Part shown: piece by piece, positions 20,538 through 28,874 of the stretch
Numbering within the stretch: position 1 is the first letter of the stretch
How the letters are laid out: every line of letters begins with the position of its first letter
Assembly: GCF_006442795.2 (NCBI RefSeq)
Contig: NZ_CP083956.1
Location: 5,371,501 to 5,435,500 of the forward strand
Length of the DNA: 64,000 nucleotides
Direction: 5' to 3'
Source: Mesorhizobium sp. B1-1-8
GTDB lineage: Bacteria > Pseudomonadota > Alphaproteobacteria > Rhizobiales > Rhizobiaceae
The notes under the pieces: generated by a model
Database searches by the model: none
Told to the model about the DNA's origin: nothing
What the model saw: the letters and a program-made list of their open reading frames with translations, nothing else
Made by a program: the position numbers and the translations under genes

Positions 20538-20780
20538 ATGGCATCGATAAGCCGCGTCAAGGAGCGCGCCGAAGAACAGTCGAGCGCGATGAGCGTCGAT
20601 CAGCAGGCGACCATCCGCATGCTCGCCAACGACCTGCACAGGCTGAACCAGTCGGTCATGAAGGCGGTCGAGGCGGGTGTGTCGGTGGAGCTCGTGCGCT
20701 CGGCCAGGCACCATGGCGGCGACGGCAATTGGGGCGACCTGCTGATTCCGGTGATCGTTACCCAGCAGAGCCATAGTTGA
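20538..20780 (+). CDS. Small conserved-looking protein downstream of aceA
   Basis: 80-residue protein MASISRVKERAEEQSSAMS..., with a helical middle (TIRMLANDLHRLNQSVMKAV) and the short C-terminal part GGDGNWGDLLIPVIVTQQ. AAGGAGAAG sits properly before the ATG at 20538, and the gene lies between aceA and the terminator at 20801, so it is probably co-transcribed with aceA. I do not recognise a family. It has no signal peptide or membrane helix. A partner or regulator of isocitrate lyase is possible only by association. Confidence 0.78.
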   Translation: MASISRVKERAEEQSSAMSVDQQATIRMLANDLHRLNQSVMKAVEAGVSVELVRSARHHGGDGNWGDLLIPVIVTQQSHS

Positions 20781-20792
20781 CGTAACGTCAAC
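20776..20792. promoter_or_regulatory. Palindrome GTTGACGTAACGTCAAC
   Basis: Perfect 8-bp arms around a central A, overlapping the stop codon of the small gene after aceA and 9 nt before the terminator hairpin. It could be a transcription factor site for something reading from here, or part of the 3' mRNA structure. No T-run follows it directly. Confidence 0.35.
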
Positions 20793-20800
20793 AATCTTAC

Positions 20801-20848
20801 GCGAGTGTCTCCCGCGCGCTATACGTTCGGGAGACTGTCGCTTTTTTT
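20801..20848 (+). terminator. Rho-independent terminator of the aceA operon
   Basis: Stem GCGAGTGTCTCCCG (20801-20814) with CGGGAGACTGTCGC (20828-20841), a 13-nt loop and a run of seven T (20842-20848). It lies 20 nt after the small gene that follows aceA. Confidence 0.88.
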
Positions 20849-21003
20849 CGAATTCCTTTCGGCGCGACAGGCAGGACTTGCGCTGAATTCTGGGATTTCT
20901 TGCCATATTCTCGACTTCAACTCTTTCAGCTTGACACCGGCTGCGATCTCACGCCAATTGTGCCTGGTTTCAACCCTGCATTGAACCTGAGCGCTGACTG
21001 CCC

Positions 21004-21453
21004 ATGTGTCCTGCCAATCGTGATGACGCTCCTGAAAAACACCTGAAGCCGGTGGACCGCAGCGGCGGGTTGCTGACCGATCTCTCAAGGGTGCTAGTCG
21101 TCGGCAAATCGTCGATTAACCGGGTCGTGGTCTCGAAGATCGTCGAGAAATCCGGACTGAAGTCGATTTCGGAGCCGCCCGAGACCGCCGCGAAAGCGCT
21201 GAACAGCCTCGTCCCCGGGACGATCATTCTTGACGGCGGGCCCGACAACAAGGATTGCGACAGGCTGATGCCGGACATCGACGCCTTGCGGCGCGCTTCC
21301 GGCAAGGTGCTGCCCTCGGTGATCCTGCTTTCAACCAGGAATGGCACCCCCCAGAGCCTCGGCCTGTCGAGCATGGTCGACGCGGTGGTCGCCAAACCGA
21401 TCACGCCCGAAAGGCTGCAGCCGGTAATCGATCGGCTGGTCGGCCGGCGCTAA
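21004..21453 (+). CDS. Degenerate response-regulator receiver protein
   Basis: 149-residue stand-alone receiver-like protein. After a 28-residue extension the fold follows: beta1 RVLVVGKSSINRVVVSKIVE, beta3 TIILDGG with Asp77 at the usual phosphorylation site, and the conserved lysine in AVVAKPITPERLQPVIDRL near 131. The acidic pair normally at the end of beta1 (xDD) is replaced by Gly-Lys, so metal-dependent phosphorylation may be weak or absent. The N-terminus contains DRSGGLLTDLSRV, which resembles rhizobial single-domain receivers. It sits alone between the aceA terminator and a convergent HAD gene. No output domain or kinase partner is adjacent. Confidence 0.72.
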   Translation: MCPANRDDAPEKHLKPVDRSGGLLTDLSRVLVVGKSSINRVVVSKIVEKSGLKSISEPPETAAKALNSLVPGTIILDGGPDNKDCDRLMPDIDALRRASGKVLPSVILLSTRNGTPQSLGLSSMVDAVVAKPITPERLQPVIDRLVGRR

Positions 21454-21478
21454 AGCATCTCTGCAGAGGTCAACAGCG

Positions 21479-22186
21479 TCAGCCAGCGGCCACGATGCTT
21501 TCGACCAGCGCCGGCAGCTCGCCAAGATCCGCAATCTGGCGGAAGCACGGCGCTGCTACCGGCGCTTCGGCATGCTCGGCCGCCCAGGTCAATTCGTGCG
21601 GCACATAGATGCCCCAGCCACCGGCCTCGATGGCCGGAACCACGTCAGACCTAAGCGAGTTGCCGACCATCATGCTCTTTTGCGGCCCGTCGCCATGGCG
21701 GCTGAAGATGCGGGCATAGGTGGCCGCGTTCTTGTCGCTGACGATCTCGACGGCATCGAAAAGCTCGCCCATTCCCGACTGCGCCAGCTTGCGTTCCTGA
21801 TCGAGAAGGTCGCCCTTGGTGATCAGCACCACACGATAGGAGCCCGCCAGCTTTTCAACAGTCTCGCGCGCGTGCGGCAGCGGCTCGATCGGATGGCTGA
21901 GCATATCGCGGCCGGCGGCCAGGATCTCGGCGATGGTCGAGGCTGCAACACGGCCCTCGGTGACCTCGATCGCCGTCTCTATCATCGACAGCGTGAAGCT
22001 CTTTATGCCGAAGCCATAGATGCCCAGATTGCGCTTTGCGGCTTCAAGCAGGTTTGCCGAAACCTGGCTTGCCTCGCGATGCTCGGCAAGCATCGAGACA
22101 AAGCGCTGTTCGGTCGTGCGGTAGAACTGCTCGTTCTGCCACAGCGTGTCGTCGGCGTCGAAGCCGATCGTGGTAAGAGCGGGCAT
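21479..22186 (-). CDS. HAD-family hydrolase
   Basis: 235-residue haloacid dehalogenase-like hydrolase. Motif I is IGFDADDTLWQNE with the nucleophile Asp and acid/base Asp. Motif II is VVLITKGD. Lys-containing DAVEIVSDKN and motif III/IV MMVGNSLRSDVVPAIEAGG follow. The helical cap lies about residues 20-90. Members dephosphorylate small phosphoesters. The substrate is not evident. The start is taken at ATG 22186. A GTG at 22195 is possible but sits too close to AAGAGG. Its 3' end faces the receiver gene 25 nt away. Confidence 0.87.
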   Translation of the reverse strand: MPALTTIGFDADDTLWQNEQFYRTTEQRFVSMLAEHREASQVSANLLEAAKRNLGIYGFGIKSFTLSMIETAIEVTEGRVAASTIAEILAAGRDMLSHPIEPLPHARETVEKLAGSYRVVLITKGDLLDQERKLAQSGMGELFDAVEIVSDKNAATYARIFSRHGDGPQKSMMVGNSLRSDVVPAIEAGGWGIYVPHELTWAAEHAEAPVAAPCFRQIADLGELPALVESIVAAG

Positions 22187-22371
22187 AGCAGACACTGCCT
22201 CTTAGCGAATAGGGCTGATGTAGACGTTGTCGCGCTAGGCCGCCAGCCAGAAAGACGGGCGTGGACATTGACCTCGGCCGGCGGCGCGCGCTGTCGCGGA
22301 CTGACCCACCTCCCCTTCCCTTCCCCCACGGCTGCCGGCTATACTTCACAATCCGCAACACAATCTGGTGA

Positions 22372-23808
22372 ATGATGCCGCCTGAAAAAAGGGAAGTCCG
22401 TCCGTCAAACCGGGGGGGACGCGTCCGCACGCCTGCCTTCTTGAAAAACCAACGCGGTGTGAAGAACTGGAAGGAAGCCAGCGCCTGGCTGGAATGGCGC
22501 GGCATCGAAGATATCGAGTGCATCACGCCGGACCAGGCGGGCGTGGCCCGCGGCAAGATGATGCCGTCGAAGAAATTCACCTCCAACACCTCTCTAGCGC
22601 TGCCCTCGGCCGTGTTCATGACGACGATCTCCGGCGGCTATCCCGAGGACGGCAACGGCTTCCATTATCCGGAAGATGACGGCGACCTGAAGCTGTTGCC
22701 CGACCTTTCGACGCTGACCGTCGTGCCCTGGGAAGAGGACCCGACGGCGGCGGTGATTTGCGACCTCGTCCACCAGGATGGCCGCTCGGTCGAATTCACG
22801 CCGCGCAACGTGCTGAGGCGCGTGCTTGCCGCCTATGACGATCGCGGCCTGCGGCCCGTGGTGGCGCCCGAGATCGAATTCTACCTGGTGCGCAAGAACC
22901 CCGATCCGGACTATCCGCTGACGCCGCCGGTCGGGCGCTCGGGACGGCCGATCGGCGGCGGCGCCGGCTATTCGATCGCCGGCGTCAACGAATTCGACGA
23001 GCTGATCGACGACATCTATCATTTCTCCGAGCGGCAGGGCCTGGAGATCGACACGCTGATCCATGAGGAAGGCGCCGGCCAGCTCGAGATCAACCTGCGC
23101 CACGGCAACGCGATCGAGCTCGCCGACCAGGTGTTCATGTTCAAGCGCACCATCCGCGAAGCCGCGCTGAAGCATGAGATCTACGCCACCTTCATGGCCA
23201 AGCCGATCCAGGGACAGCCAGGCTCGGCCATGCACATTCACCAGTCGATCATCGACAAGAAGACCGGCCGGAACATCTTTTCGGCCGAGGACGGCTCGGA
23301 GACCGACGCATTCTTCCATTTCATCGGCGGCATGCAGAAACATGTGCCGAACGCGCTGGTGATGTTTGCGCCCTATGTCAATTCCTATCGCCGGCTGACG
23401 CAGCAGGCCTCGGCGCCGGTCAACAACAAATGGGGCTACGACAACCGTACCACGGCATTTCGGGTGCCGCGATCCGATCCGGCAGCGCGGCGCGTCGAAA
23501 ACCGTATCCCGTCCTCCGACGCCAATCCCTATCTGGCGCTGGCCGCGTCACTCGCTTGCGGACTGATCGGCATGACCAGCAAGATCAAGGCCGAGCCGCC
23601 GGTGCTGACCACGGCCAACGCCGACGAGATAGACCTGCCGCGCAGCCTGCTCGAAGCCGTCGATCTGTTCGAGGCCGACAAGGAGCTCGGCGCCATCCTC
23701 GGAAAATCCTTCGCCGCCACCTTCGCGGCGATCAAGCGGGCGGAGTTCGAGACCTTCATGGAAGTGATCAGCCCGTGGGAGCGGGAGTATTTGTTGCTGA
23801 ATGTGTGA
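22372..23808 (+). CDS. puuA: Glutamine synthetase-family protein, gamma-glutamylputrescine synthetase-like
   Basis: 478-residue GS-fold ligase. The region EIECITPD..GVARGKMMPSKKF near residue 50 and PEIEFYLV, HEEGAGQLEINL, FMAKPIQGQPGSAMHIHQS and RVENRIPSSDANPYLALAAS form the GS active site. The divergent N-terminus is that of the PuuA/GlnT class, not of ammonia-assimilating GlnA. PuuA ligates glutamate to putrescine. A PuuB-like oxidase gene follows and potFGHI is a few kilobases away, which supports a polyamine role. ATG at 22372 is used. About 35 N-terminal residues are poorly conserved in pattern, so a later start is possible. Confidence 0.82.
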   Translation: MMPPEKREVRPSNRGGRVRTPAFLKNQRGVKNWKEASAWLEWRGIEDIECITPDQAGVARGKMMPSKKFTSNTSLALPSAVFMTTISGGYPEDGNGFHYPEDDGDLKLLPDLSTLTVVPWEEDPTAAVICDLVHQDGRSVEFTPRNVLRRVLAAYDDRGLRPVVAPEIEFYLVRKNPDPDYPLTPPVGRSGRPIGGGAGYSIAGVNEFDELIDDIYHFSERQGLEIDTLIHEEGAGQLEINLRHGNAIELADQVFMFKRTIREAALKHEIYATFMAKPIQGQPGSAMHIHQSIIDKKTGRNIFSAEDGSETDAFFHFIGGMQKHVPNALVMFAPYVNSYRRLTQQASAPVNNKWGYDNRTTAFRVPRSDPAARRVENRIPSSDANPYLALAASLACGLIGMTSKIKAEPPVLTTANADEIDLPRSLLEAVDLFEADKELGAILGKSFAATFAAIKRAEFETFMEVISPWEREYLLLNV

Positions 23809-23950
23809 ATGAGTGAATGGTGAATAGTGAATAGTGAGTAGTGAGTAGTTAGTAGTGAGTAGTGAGTAGCGTGGCACTACCGAGGCGCATGACGCCATTC
23901 CCCGTCCTATTCACTACTCACTAGTCACTATTCACTATTCACTACTCACT
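23803..23950. repeat. Heptamer (GTGAATA/GTGAGTA) inverted repeat array
   Basis: Directly after the puuA-like stop codon, about nine heptamers of the form GTGAATA or GTGAGTA run to 23869. After a 37-bp centre, their reverse complement (TATTCAC/TACTCAC) runs from about 23907 to 23950. The two arms can pair into one long hairpin in the mRNA or a cruciform in the DNA. The unit composition is unlike the flanking GC-rich genes. Short tandem heptamer arrays of this kind occur between genes in some bacterial genomes. No function is known to me. Confidence 0.85.
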
Positions 23951-23984
23951 TCTTCAGCAAAGAACCTCCGAGCCCAATCGCATC

Positions 23985-25271
23985 ATGCCCTACCAATCCC
24001 CCATCTCCCCCGGCCGTTCCTGGTATGAGGATACGGCCGGACCTCGTCCTGAATATCCGGCACTCGACGGCGACCGGAGTTGCGACGTCGTCGTTATCGG
24101 CGGCGGTTTCACCGGTCTTTCAGCCGCAGCGCATCTCGCCAAGGCCGGCACGAATGTCGTGCTTATCGATGCTTATCGCTTCGGCGATGGCGCTTCGGGG
24201 CGCAATGGCGGGCAGCTCGGGACCGGACAGCGCGCCTGGGCCGAGGAGATGGAGGCAGAATACGGCTTTTCCCGTGCCAGGGCGCTATTCGATCTGGCGG
24301 AGGAAGCCAAGGCACATCTCCTCGAATTCGCCGCCGTCAACAGCATCGATATCGACTATATGCCGGGCCAGCTGTCGGTGGCGCATAAGAGGCGTTATGT
24401 CGACGACTACAAGCGCCATGCCGAGATCATGGCCGAGCGTTTTTCCTATCCGCACATATCTTTCATGGATGCGGCGGAAACGGCGGAGCGGCTGGGCTCG
24501 ACGACCTATTTCGGCGGCACCCGCGACACCGGCACCGGACATATCCACCCGCTGAAGCTGGTGATCGGCACGGCCAAAGTGGCGGCCGCGGCCGGCGCGC
24601 ACCTGTTCGAGCAGACGCCGTCGACAGGCGTCACTTCCGCCGCTGGCAAGGTGAGGGTGACGACGCCGAAAGGCACGATCTCGGCGGAAAAATGCCTGAT
24701 CGCGGTCAACGCCTATGGCGGCAATCTTGAGCCGGTAAGTGCGGCGCATATCATGCCGATCGGCTCCTTCATCGGCGCAACCGTGCCGCTCGGCGCCGGC
24801 TCCAAGGTGCTGCCGGGCGGTGAAGCGGTGGACGATTCCCGCTTCGTGGTGCGCTATTTCCGCAAGTCGAAGGACGGGCGCTTGCTGTTCGGCGGCCGCG
24901 AGATCTACGCCGTCAATGACCCGAAGGACATCCATATCCACATCCGCCGGCAGATCGCCGAGCTCTATCCGGCGCTGAAGGATGTCGAGATCACGCATGG
25001 CTGGGGCGGCTATGTCGGCATCACGGTGCCCAGAAAACCGTTCGTGCGCGAGGTGATGCCGAACGTCATCTCGGCCGGCGGCTATTCCGGCCATGGCGTC
25101 ATGCTGTCGAACTTCTTCGGCAAGCTCTATGCCGAGACGGTCGCCGGCAACCGCGACCGGCTGAGACTGATCGAGGATCTGAAGATCCCGGCCTTCCCGG
25201 GTGGCCGCCGTTTTCGGGCGCCGCTGCTGTTTCTGGCGCTCAACTGGTTCGCGCTGCGCGACAGGATCTGA
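23985..25271 (+). CDS. puuB: FAD-dependent oxidoreductase, gamma-glutamylputrescine oxidase-like
   Basis: 428-residue DAO-type flavoprotein. The dinucleotide-binding motif CDVVVIGGGFTGLSAAAHLA starts near residue 30, followed by GASGRNGGQLGTGQR, which is characteristic of the PuuB/OrdL group, and the C-terminal FAD contact GWGGYVGITVPRKP...GYSGHGVMLSNFFG. PuuB oxidises gamma-glutamylputrescine to the aldehyde with H2O2 release. N-terminal YQSPISPGRSWYEDTAG matches that group. It follows the puuA-like gene across the heptamer array, and the two are likely one metabolic unit with the Pot importer. Confidence 0.88.
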   Translation: MPYQSPISPGRSWYEDTAGPRPEYPALDGDRSCDVVVIGGGFTGLSAAAHLAKAGTNVVLIDAYRFGDGASGRNGGQLGTGQRAWAEEMEAEYGFSRARALFDLAEEAKAHLLEFAAVNSIDIDYMPGQLSVAHKRRYVDDYKRHAEIMAERFSYPHISFMDAAETAERLGSTTYFGGTRDTGTGHIHPLKLVIGTAKVAAAAGAHLFEQTPSTGVTSAAGKVRVTTPKGTISAEKCLIAVNAYGGNLEPVSAAHIMPIGSFIGATVPLGAGSKVLPGGEAVDDSRFVVRYFRKSKDGRLLFGGREIYAVNDPKDIHIHIRRQIAELYPALKDVEITHGWGGYVGITVPRKPFVREVMPNVISAGGYSGHGVMLSNFFGKLYAETVAGNRDRLRLIEDLKIPAFPGGRRFRAPLLFLALNWFALRDRI

Positions 25272-25519
25272 AGCCCGGCGTTTCGCCGGATGCCGTTGAT
25301 TCCACGGACGCTTCCCCAACGGCAGGTTGCGGAAACATTAACAAACGGGCAGAATTTTCGCACTGATGCCATAATCGGCGGCAAAAGATACAAGCTCTGG
25401 GCGATAAAACGGGGATTTGAGCGGGCCTGCCCGCTGTGATTTCGGGACCGATGCGGATCGAAAGCCGGCTTCCGGCAACGATCGAAAGAACGCCGGCCCG
25501 CTTGTTGGAGGTGGTTTAA

Positions 25520-26419
25520 GTGAACGAGCCCTTCAGTTTCGGCGCGCCGGAACGGCGGCGCTTTGCAATGCAGTTCGGCTATGATGTGCGCCCGTCCTTC
25601 TGGCAGAGCGTGCAGTCGAACTCGCATCTGGTGATTGCGGCGATCGGCACCGCAGCGCTGCTTGGCGTGGCGGCGGTGGCGCTTTGGCTGGCCCTGCCGG
25701 CCAAGGACCGGCAAGCCGTTGCAAGCACGGCCCAGTCTGTCCCGGCAATTCCGGTCAAGACCACGAAGATCGCTCCGGCCGCGGCGAGTGCCGCGGTTTC
25801 GGTGGCGGCCGCGCCTCAGGCTGCGCGCAAGGCCGATGCGGTTTCGCCGGCGACCGCGGCCCGCGAAGCCGCGATCCCGGCACTGGCAGCCAACGATCCG
25901 CGCTGGACCGCTCCGGGTGCCGACAGTGCGCCCGCTCCGGCCAAGGCTGGCGCTCAGCCGTCCGACAAGGCGGCAAACCAACCGACCGAGCAGACCGCGA
26001 AATCGGCCGCCGCGGCCTTTGCCGAGGCGGCTGCCGGAAACGACGCCTCGACGGCCCTGTCTGAGGTCGCGGCGACCGCACCGACGGACGGCCAACCGGC
26101 CGAGAAGAAACCGGACAACAGGATGGATGGCGCCCAGACGGCTGCCATCCCTGAGGCAGAGCCGCAGGTCCCGGCGGCCCAGCCGGCGGCGGCCGAAAGC
26201 AATGCCAAGCCGAACGCTCAAAAAGCAAGCGCAGCCAGCAACGGTCGCATTCTGAGGCCCGTCACCATGCGCGCCGGTCCGAAGAAGGGTGCCGCCGCCA
26301 TCGTCACGGTGCCCGCTAAGGCGTCGGTGCAGGTGATGAGTTGCAACAAATGGTGCGAGGTCGTCTATAACGGCAAACGCGGCTGGGTCTACAAGAGCTA
26401 CGTCAAGACCGGCGCCTGA
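25520..26419 (+). CDS. Membrane-anchored SH3-domain protein
   Basis: 299-residue protein. A short cytoplasmic N-terminus (MNEPFSFGAPERRRFAMQFG) is followed by one membrane helix (about 35-59, LVIAAIGTAALLGVAAVALW), a long Ala/Pro-rich disordered region, and a C-terminal bacterial SH3 domain (about 243-297: ILRPVTMRAGPKKGAAAI...WCEVVYNGKRGWVYKSYV). Such proteins usually bind peptidoglycan. The GTG start at 25520 has GGAGGTGG just upstream. An internal ATG at 25568 is less well placed. It is monocistronic between puuB and the convergent Mur-ligase pseudogene. Confidence 0.83.
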   Translation: MNEPFSFGAPERRRFAMQFGYDVRPSFWQSVQSNSHLVIAAIGTAALLGVAAVALWLALPAKDRQAVASTAQSVPAIPVKTTKIAPAAASAAVSVAAAPQAARKADAVSPATAAREAAIPALAANDPRWTAPGADSAPAPAKAGAQPSDKAANQPTEQTAKSAAAAFAEAAAGNDASTALSEVAATAPTDGQPAEKKPDNRMDGAQTAAIPEAEPQVPAAQPAAAESNAKPNAQKASAASNGRILRPVTMRAGPKKGAAAIVTVPAKASVQVMSCNKWCEVVYNGKRGWVYKSYVKTGA

Positions 26420-26467
26420 GATCTATCGCGCCGATCGGGCCCAGCCGAGCCACGCCCAGCATTGTGA

Positions 26468-27762
26468 TCAACCGCCAGCCAGCCATCCAAACCGGCGCCT
26501 TCTGCGGTCGAGCTTGCGCTTCCTGACGAAGTCCCCATGCTCTTCGAAGGGCACTTCATAGAGCCCGCAGGTCTGACAACCTTCCTTCTTGCCGCAAGTC
26601 GTGCTCCAGCATTTGACGTCATGGGTCCAAGCGAGCGCGATACGCTCCAGGTGCAGATTGGAAGAGCTCTTGATCAGGATCAGTTCACCCGGCACCGCGG
26701 TTTGCTTGATGTAATCCGAAACCTGTTGCGGCGTGCGTAATTCGACGAACCGCCCAGCGTCGCGATCGGCCTGGCTGGCCTTCGAGCGATGTGCATGATC
26801 GCCGACATAGATCACCTGGTCCGCAATCTCGCGCGCGCTTTTGTAAGCGTGGGCATACCTTATGTTCGAGCCGGCAAAGTCCGACAACTGGCCAAGGATG
26901 ATCCGCTTCTTGTCGACGGTCGATTTCGCCACCATGTCGAAAGCGAGGGCCAAGGAATGCAAGGGCGCCTTGGCGGAATCCACGATAAAGCGCGGGCCGC
27001 CGTCGGCCACGAAAATATGGCAGCGGTTCGCCAGCGGCTGGAATGTCGCTATCCTCTCCTCCACAGTCCGGGGCGGCACTCCAAGTTCAAGTGCGGTGGC
27101 GGCTGCCGCGGCTATCGGCAACCAGAAGTGCTCGCCCGGAAACGATGCTCGAATTTCCAGCGCGCCGCCGCGCCAGTGGAGTGAAAATCGTAGCGGCTGC
27201 GGATAGGAGGCGTGTATGTCACTGACACGATAGTCCGCGGTTTGCGCCTGACCAAAGTTACGGCCCGACACGCCAGGCCGGATGCCATGCCGAGCACGTG
27301 CGGATCGTCGGCATTGAGGACCGCAAGTCCGCCGGGCTGCAGCGCATCAACCAGCGCACGCTTCTCCTTCGCCACGGCCTCCAGGGTCCTGAAGCTGGCG
27401 AGGTGTTCCAGCCGGACCATCGTCACCACCGCCACATGCGGTTTCAGCAGCTGCGCCATCGGCCTGATGGAGCCGGCTGCAAAGGCGCCTGCCTCGAAGA
27501 CGACGTAGTCGACAGGGCCGGCGCGCTTCAACCGCTTGTAGAGGGTGCGGATCAGCGCCTTGATCGTGTTGGCCAGTACTTGCGTATGAACGCTGCCGTG
27601 ACCAGCCAGGATGTGTCCCAGCAGGCTCGCCGATGTCGACTTGCCGGAGCTGCCGGTGATGCCGATGAAAGTCGCCTTGCTTCGCGCCCGCACGCGCTTT
27701 GCCTGATAGACCTTCAGGCGCCACGCCAGATCTTCGCCAATCTTCCGCAGTCTGGCGCTCAT
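26468..27762 (-). pseudogene. Mur ligase-family protein, single-base frameshift
   Basis: Two overlapping reading frames together encode one Mur ligase-like protein. The first part (27762 to about 27255) has the P-loop FIGITGSSGKSTSASLLG, VDYVVFEAGAFAAGSI and VVTMVRLEHLASFRTLE. The second continues with FGQAQTADYRVSDIHASYPQ and runs to 26468, ending with a cysteine-rich tail (KCWSTTCGKKEGCQTCGLYE). The frames join naturally if one T is restored in the TTT run (AAA at 27254-27256 on the plus strand), giving VTFGQAQTADYR. Mur ligases join amino acids to cell-wall or capsule precursors. As written the gene is broken. Because the lesion is in a homopolymer it could be a sequencing error. Confidence 0.82.
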
Positions 27763-27840
27763 CGCTCCGCCAATCCCGACCCCGTTTTTCTTATGCCTCC
27801 CGGCGGATCGCGAAGTCAAACCGGTTCCAGCGACATCCAC

Positions 27841-28602
27841 TCAGATGCAGCGACCGCCGTCGACCTCCAGGGCCACGCCGGTGATGAAGGCGGCTTCATC
27901 GGACGCCAGCCACAGCGCTGCATTGGCGATGTCGAGCGGTGTCGACAAACGGCCGAGCGGGATCGAGGCGCGGAATTTCTCGCGGATCTCCGGCGTGTCG
28001 GCGCCCATGAATTTTTCCAGCATGCCGGTTTCGCCGGCAACCGGGCAGAGGCAGTTGACGCGGATGTTCTTCGGCGCCAGTTCCACCGCCATCGACTTGG
28101 TGGCGGTGATCGCCCAGCCCTTCGAGGCATTGTACCAGGTGAGGCCCGGCCGCGGCCTGATGCCGGCTGTGGACGCCGTGGTCAGGATGACGCCGCCGCC
28201 TTGCCTGTCCATGATCGGCACGACGGCGAGGGCCGCGTGATAGATCGCCTTCATGTTGACGGCGGTGATCAGGTCGAAGGTTTCCTCATCGACGCCCAGC
28301 ATGTCGCCATTGCGGTGCGTGTAGCCGGCGTTGTTGACCATGATGTCGATGCGGCCGAAGGCGCTCTTTGCGGCATAGACCATCTCGTCGAATTCGGAAC
28401 GCTGCGAAACGTCGGTCTGGGTCCAGATTGCATTGCCGCCGATCTCCTCCGCCACGCGCTCGGCGCCCTTGGCATTGAGGTCGGCGACGACGACCCGCGC
28501 GCCCTCTTGCGCAAAGCGCCTCGCCATGCCTTCGCCGAAGCCGGACGCCGCGCCGGTGACGATGGCGACCTTGTTCTCAAGACGCATGGTTTTCCCGCTC
28601 AT
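27841..28602 (-). CDS. SDR-family oxidoreductase
   Basis: 253-residue short-chain dehydrogenase. NAD(P)-binding VAIVTGAASGFGEGMARRFA, the acidic residue after beta2 (VVVADLNA) that favours NAD(H), NNAG in IMVNNAGYTHRNGD, catalytic Ser in TTASTAG and YNASK, and a C-terminal DEAAFITGVALEVDGG are all present. The substrate is not evident. The closest general type is the glucose/3-hydroxyacyl-type classical SDR. ATG at 28602 has AGGA 8 nt upstream. Starts at 28611 and 28587 are alternatives. It lies 79 nt upstream of the broken Mur ligase gene and is divergent from zwf. Confidence 0.88.
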   Translation of the reverse strand: MSGKTMRLENKVAIVTGAASGFGEGMARRFAQEGARVVVADLNAKGAERVAEEIGGNAIWTQTDVSQRSEFDEMVYAAKSAFGRIDIMVNNAGYTHRNGDMLGVDEETFDLITAVNMKAIYHAALAVVPIMDRQGGGVILTTASTAGIRPRPGLTWYNASKGWAITATKSMAVELAPKNIRVNCLCPVAGETGMLEKFMGADTPEIREKFRASIPLGRLSTPLDIANAALWLASDEAAFITGVALEVDGGRCI

Positions 28603-28874
28603 TGCGATCATCCTACTTTTTGGCGAGCGCGGCTGCCGGCAGAGATCGCCATTCTCCCTTAGCTTTCGTCACATTCGCGTTCTATGTTGCAGTTGCGAAC
28701 GCTGCCGGAGACTATTCGCTTGCCGACAAGCCTGCCGGTAGCGCGCGTGTCAAGGACGCATGTGGACCCGTTCAAAAGCAAGCGACTGGTCCTGCATGTG
28801 ACACCGTGGCACTGGAAGATTTAAATCGATTAGAATAATATCCCCACGCTGCCCGGCATCAAATCGGACTGACC

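Noticed and set aside
22187..22371. Riboswitch or leader upstream of the puuA-like gene
   Set aside because: I see no hairpin-terminator arrangement or known aptamer pattern in this 185-bp region.
23803..23950. CRISPR array
   Set aside because: Units are 7 bp with no spacers of 30-40 bp, and the second half is inverted relative to the first.
28603..28874. A small secreted protein gene between the SDR and zwf (frame from 28602 to 28838)
   Set aside because: No ribosome-binding site and no recognisable pattern. The region more likely holds the two divergent promoters.
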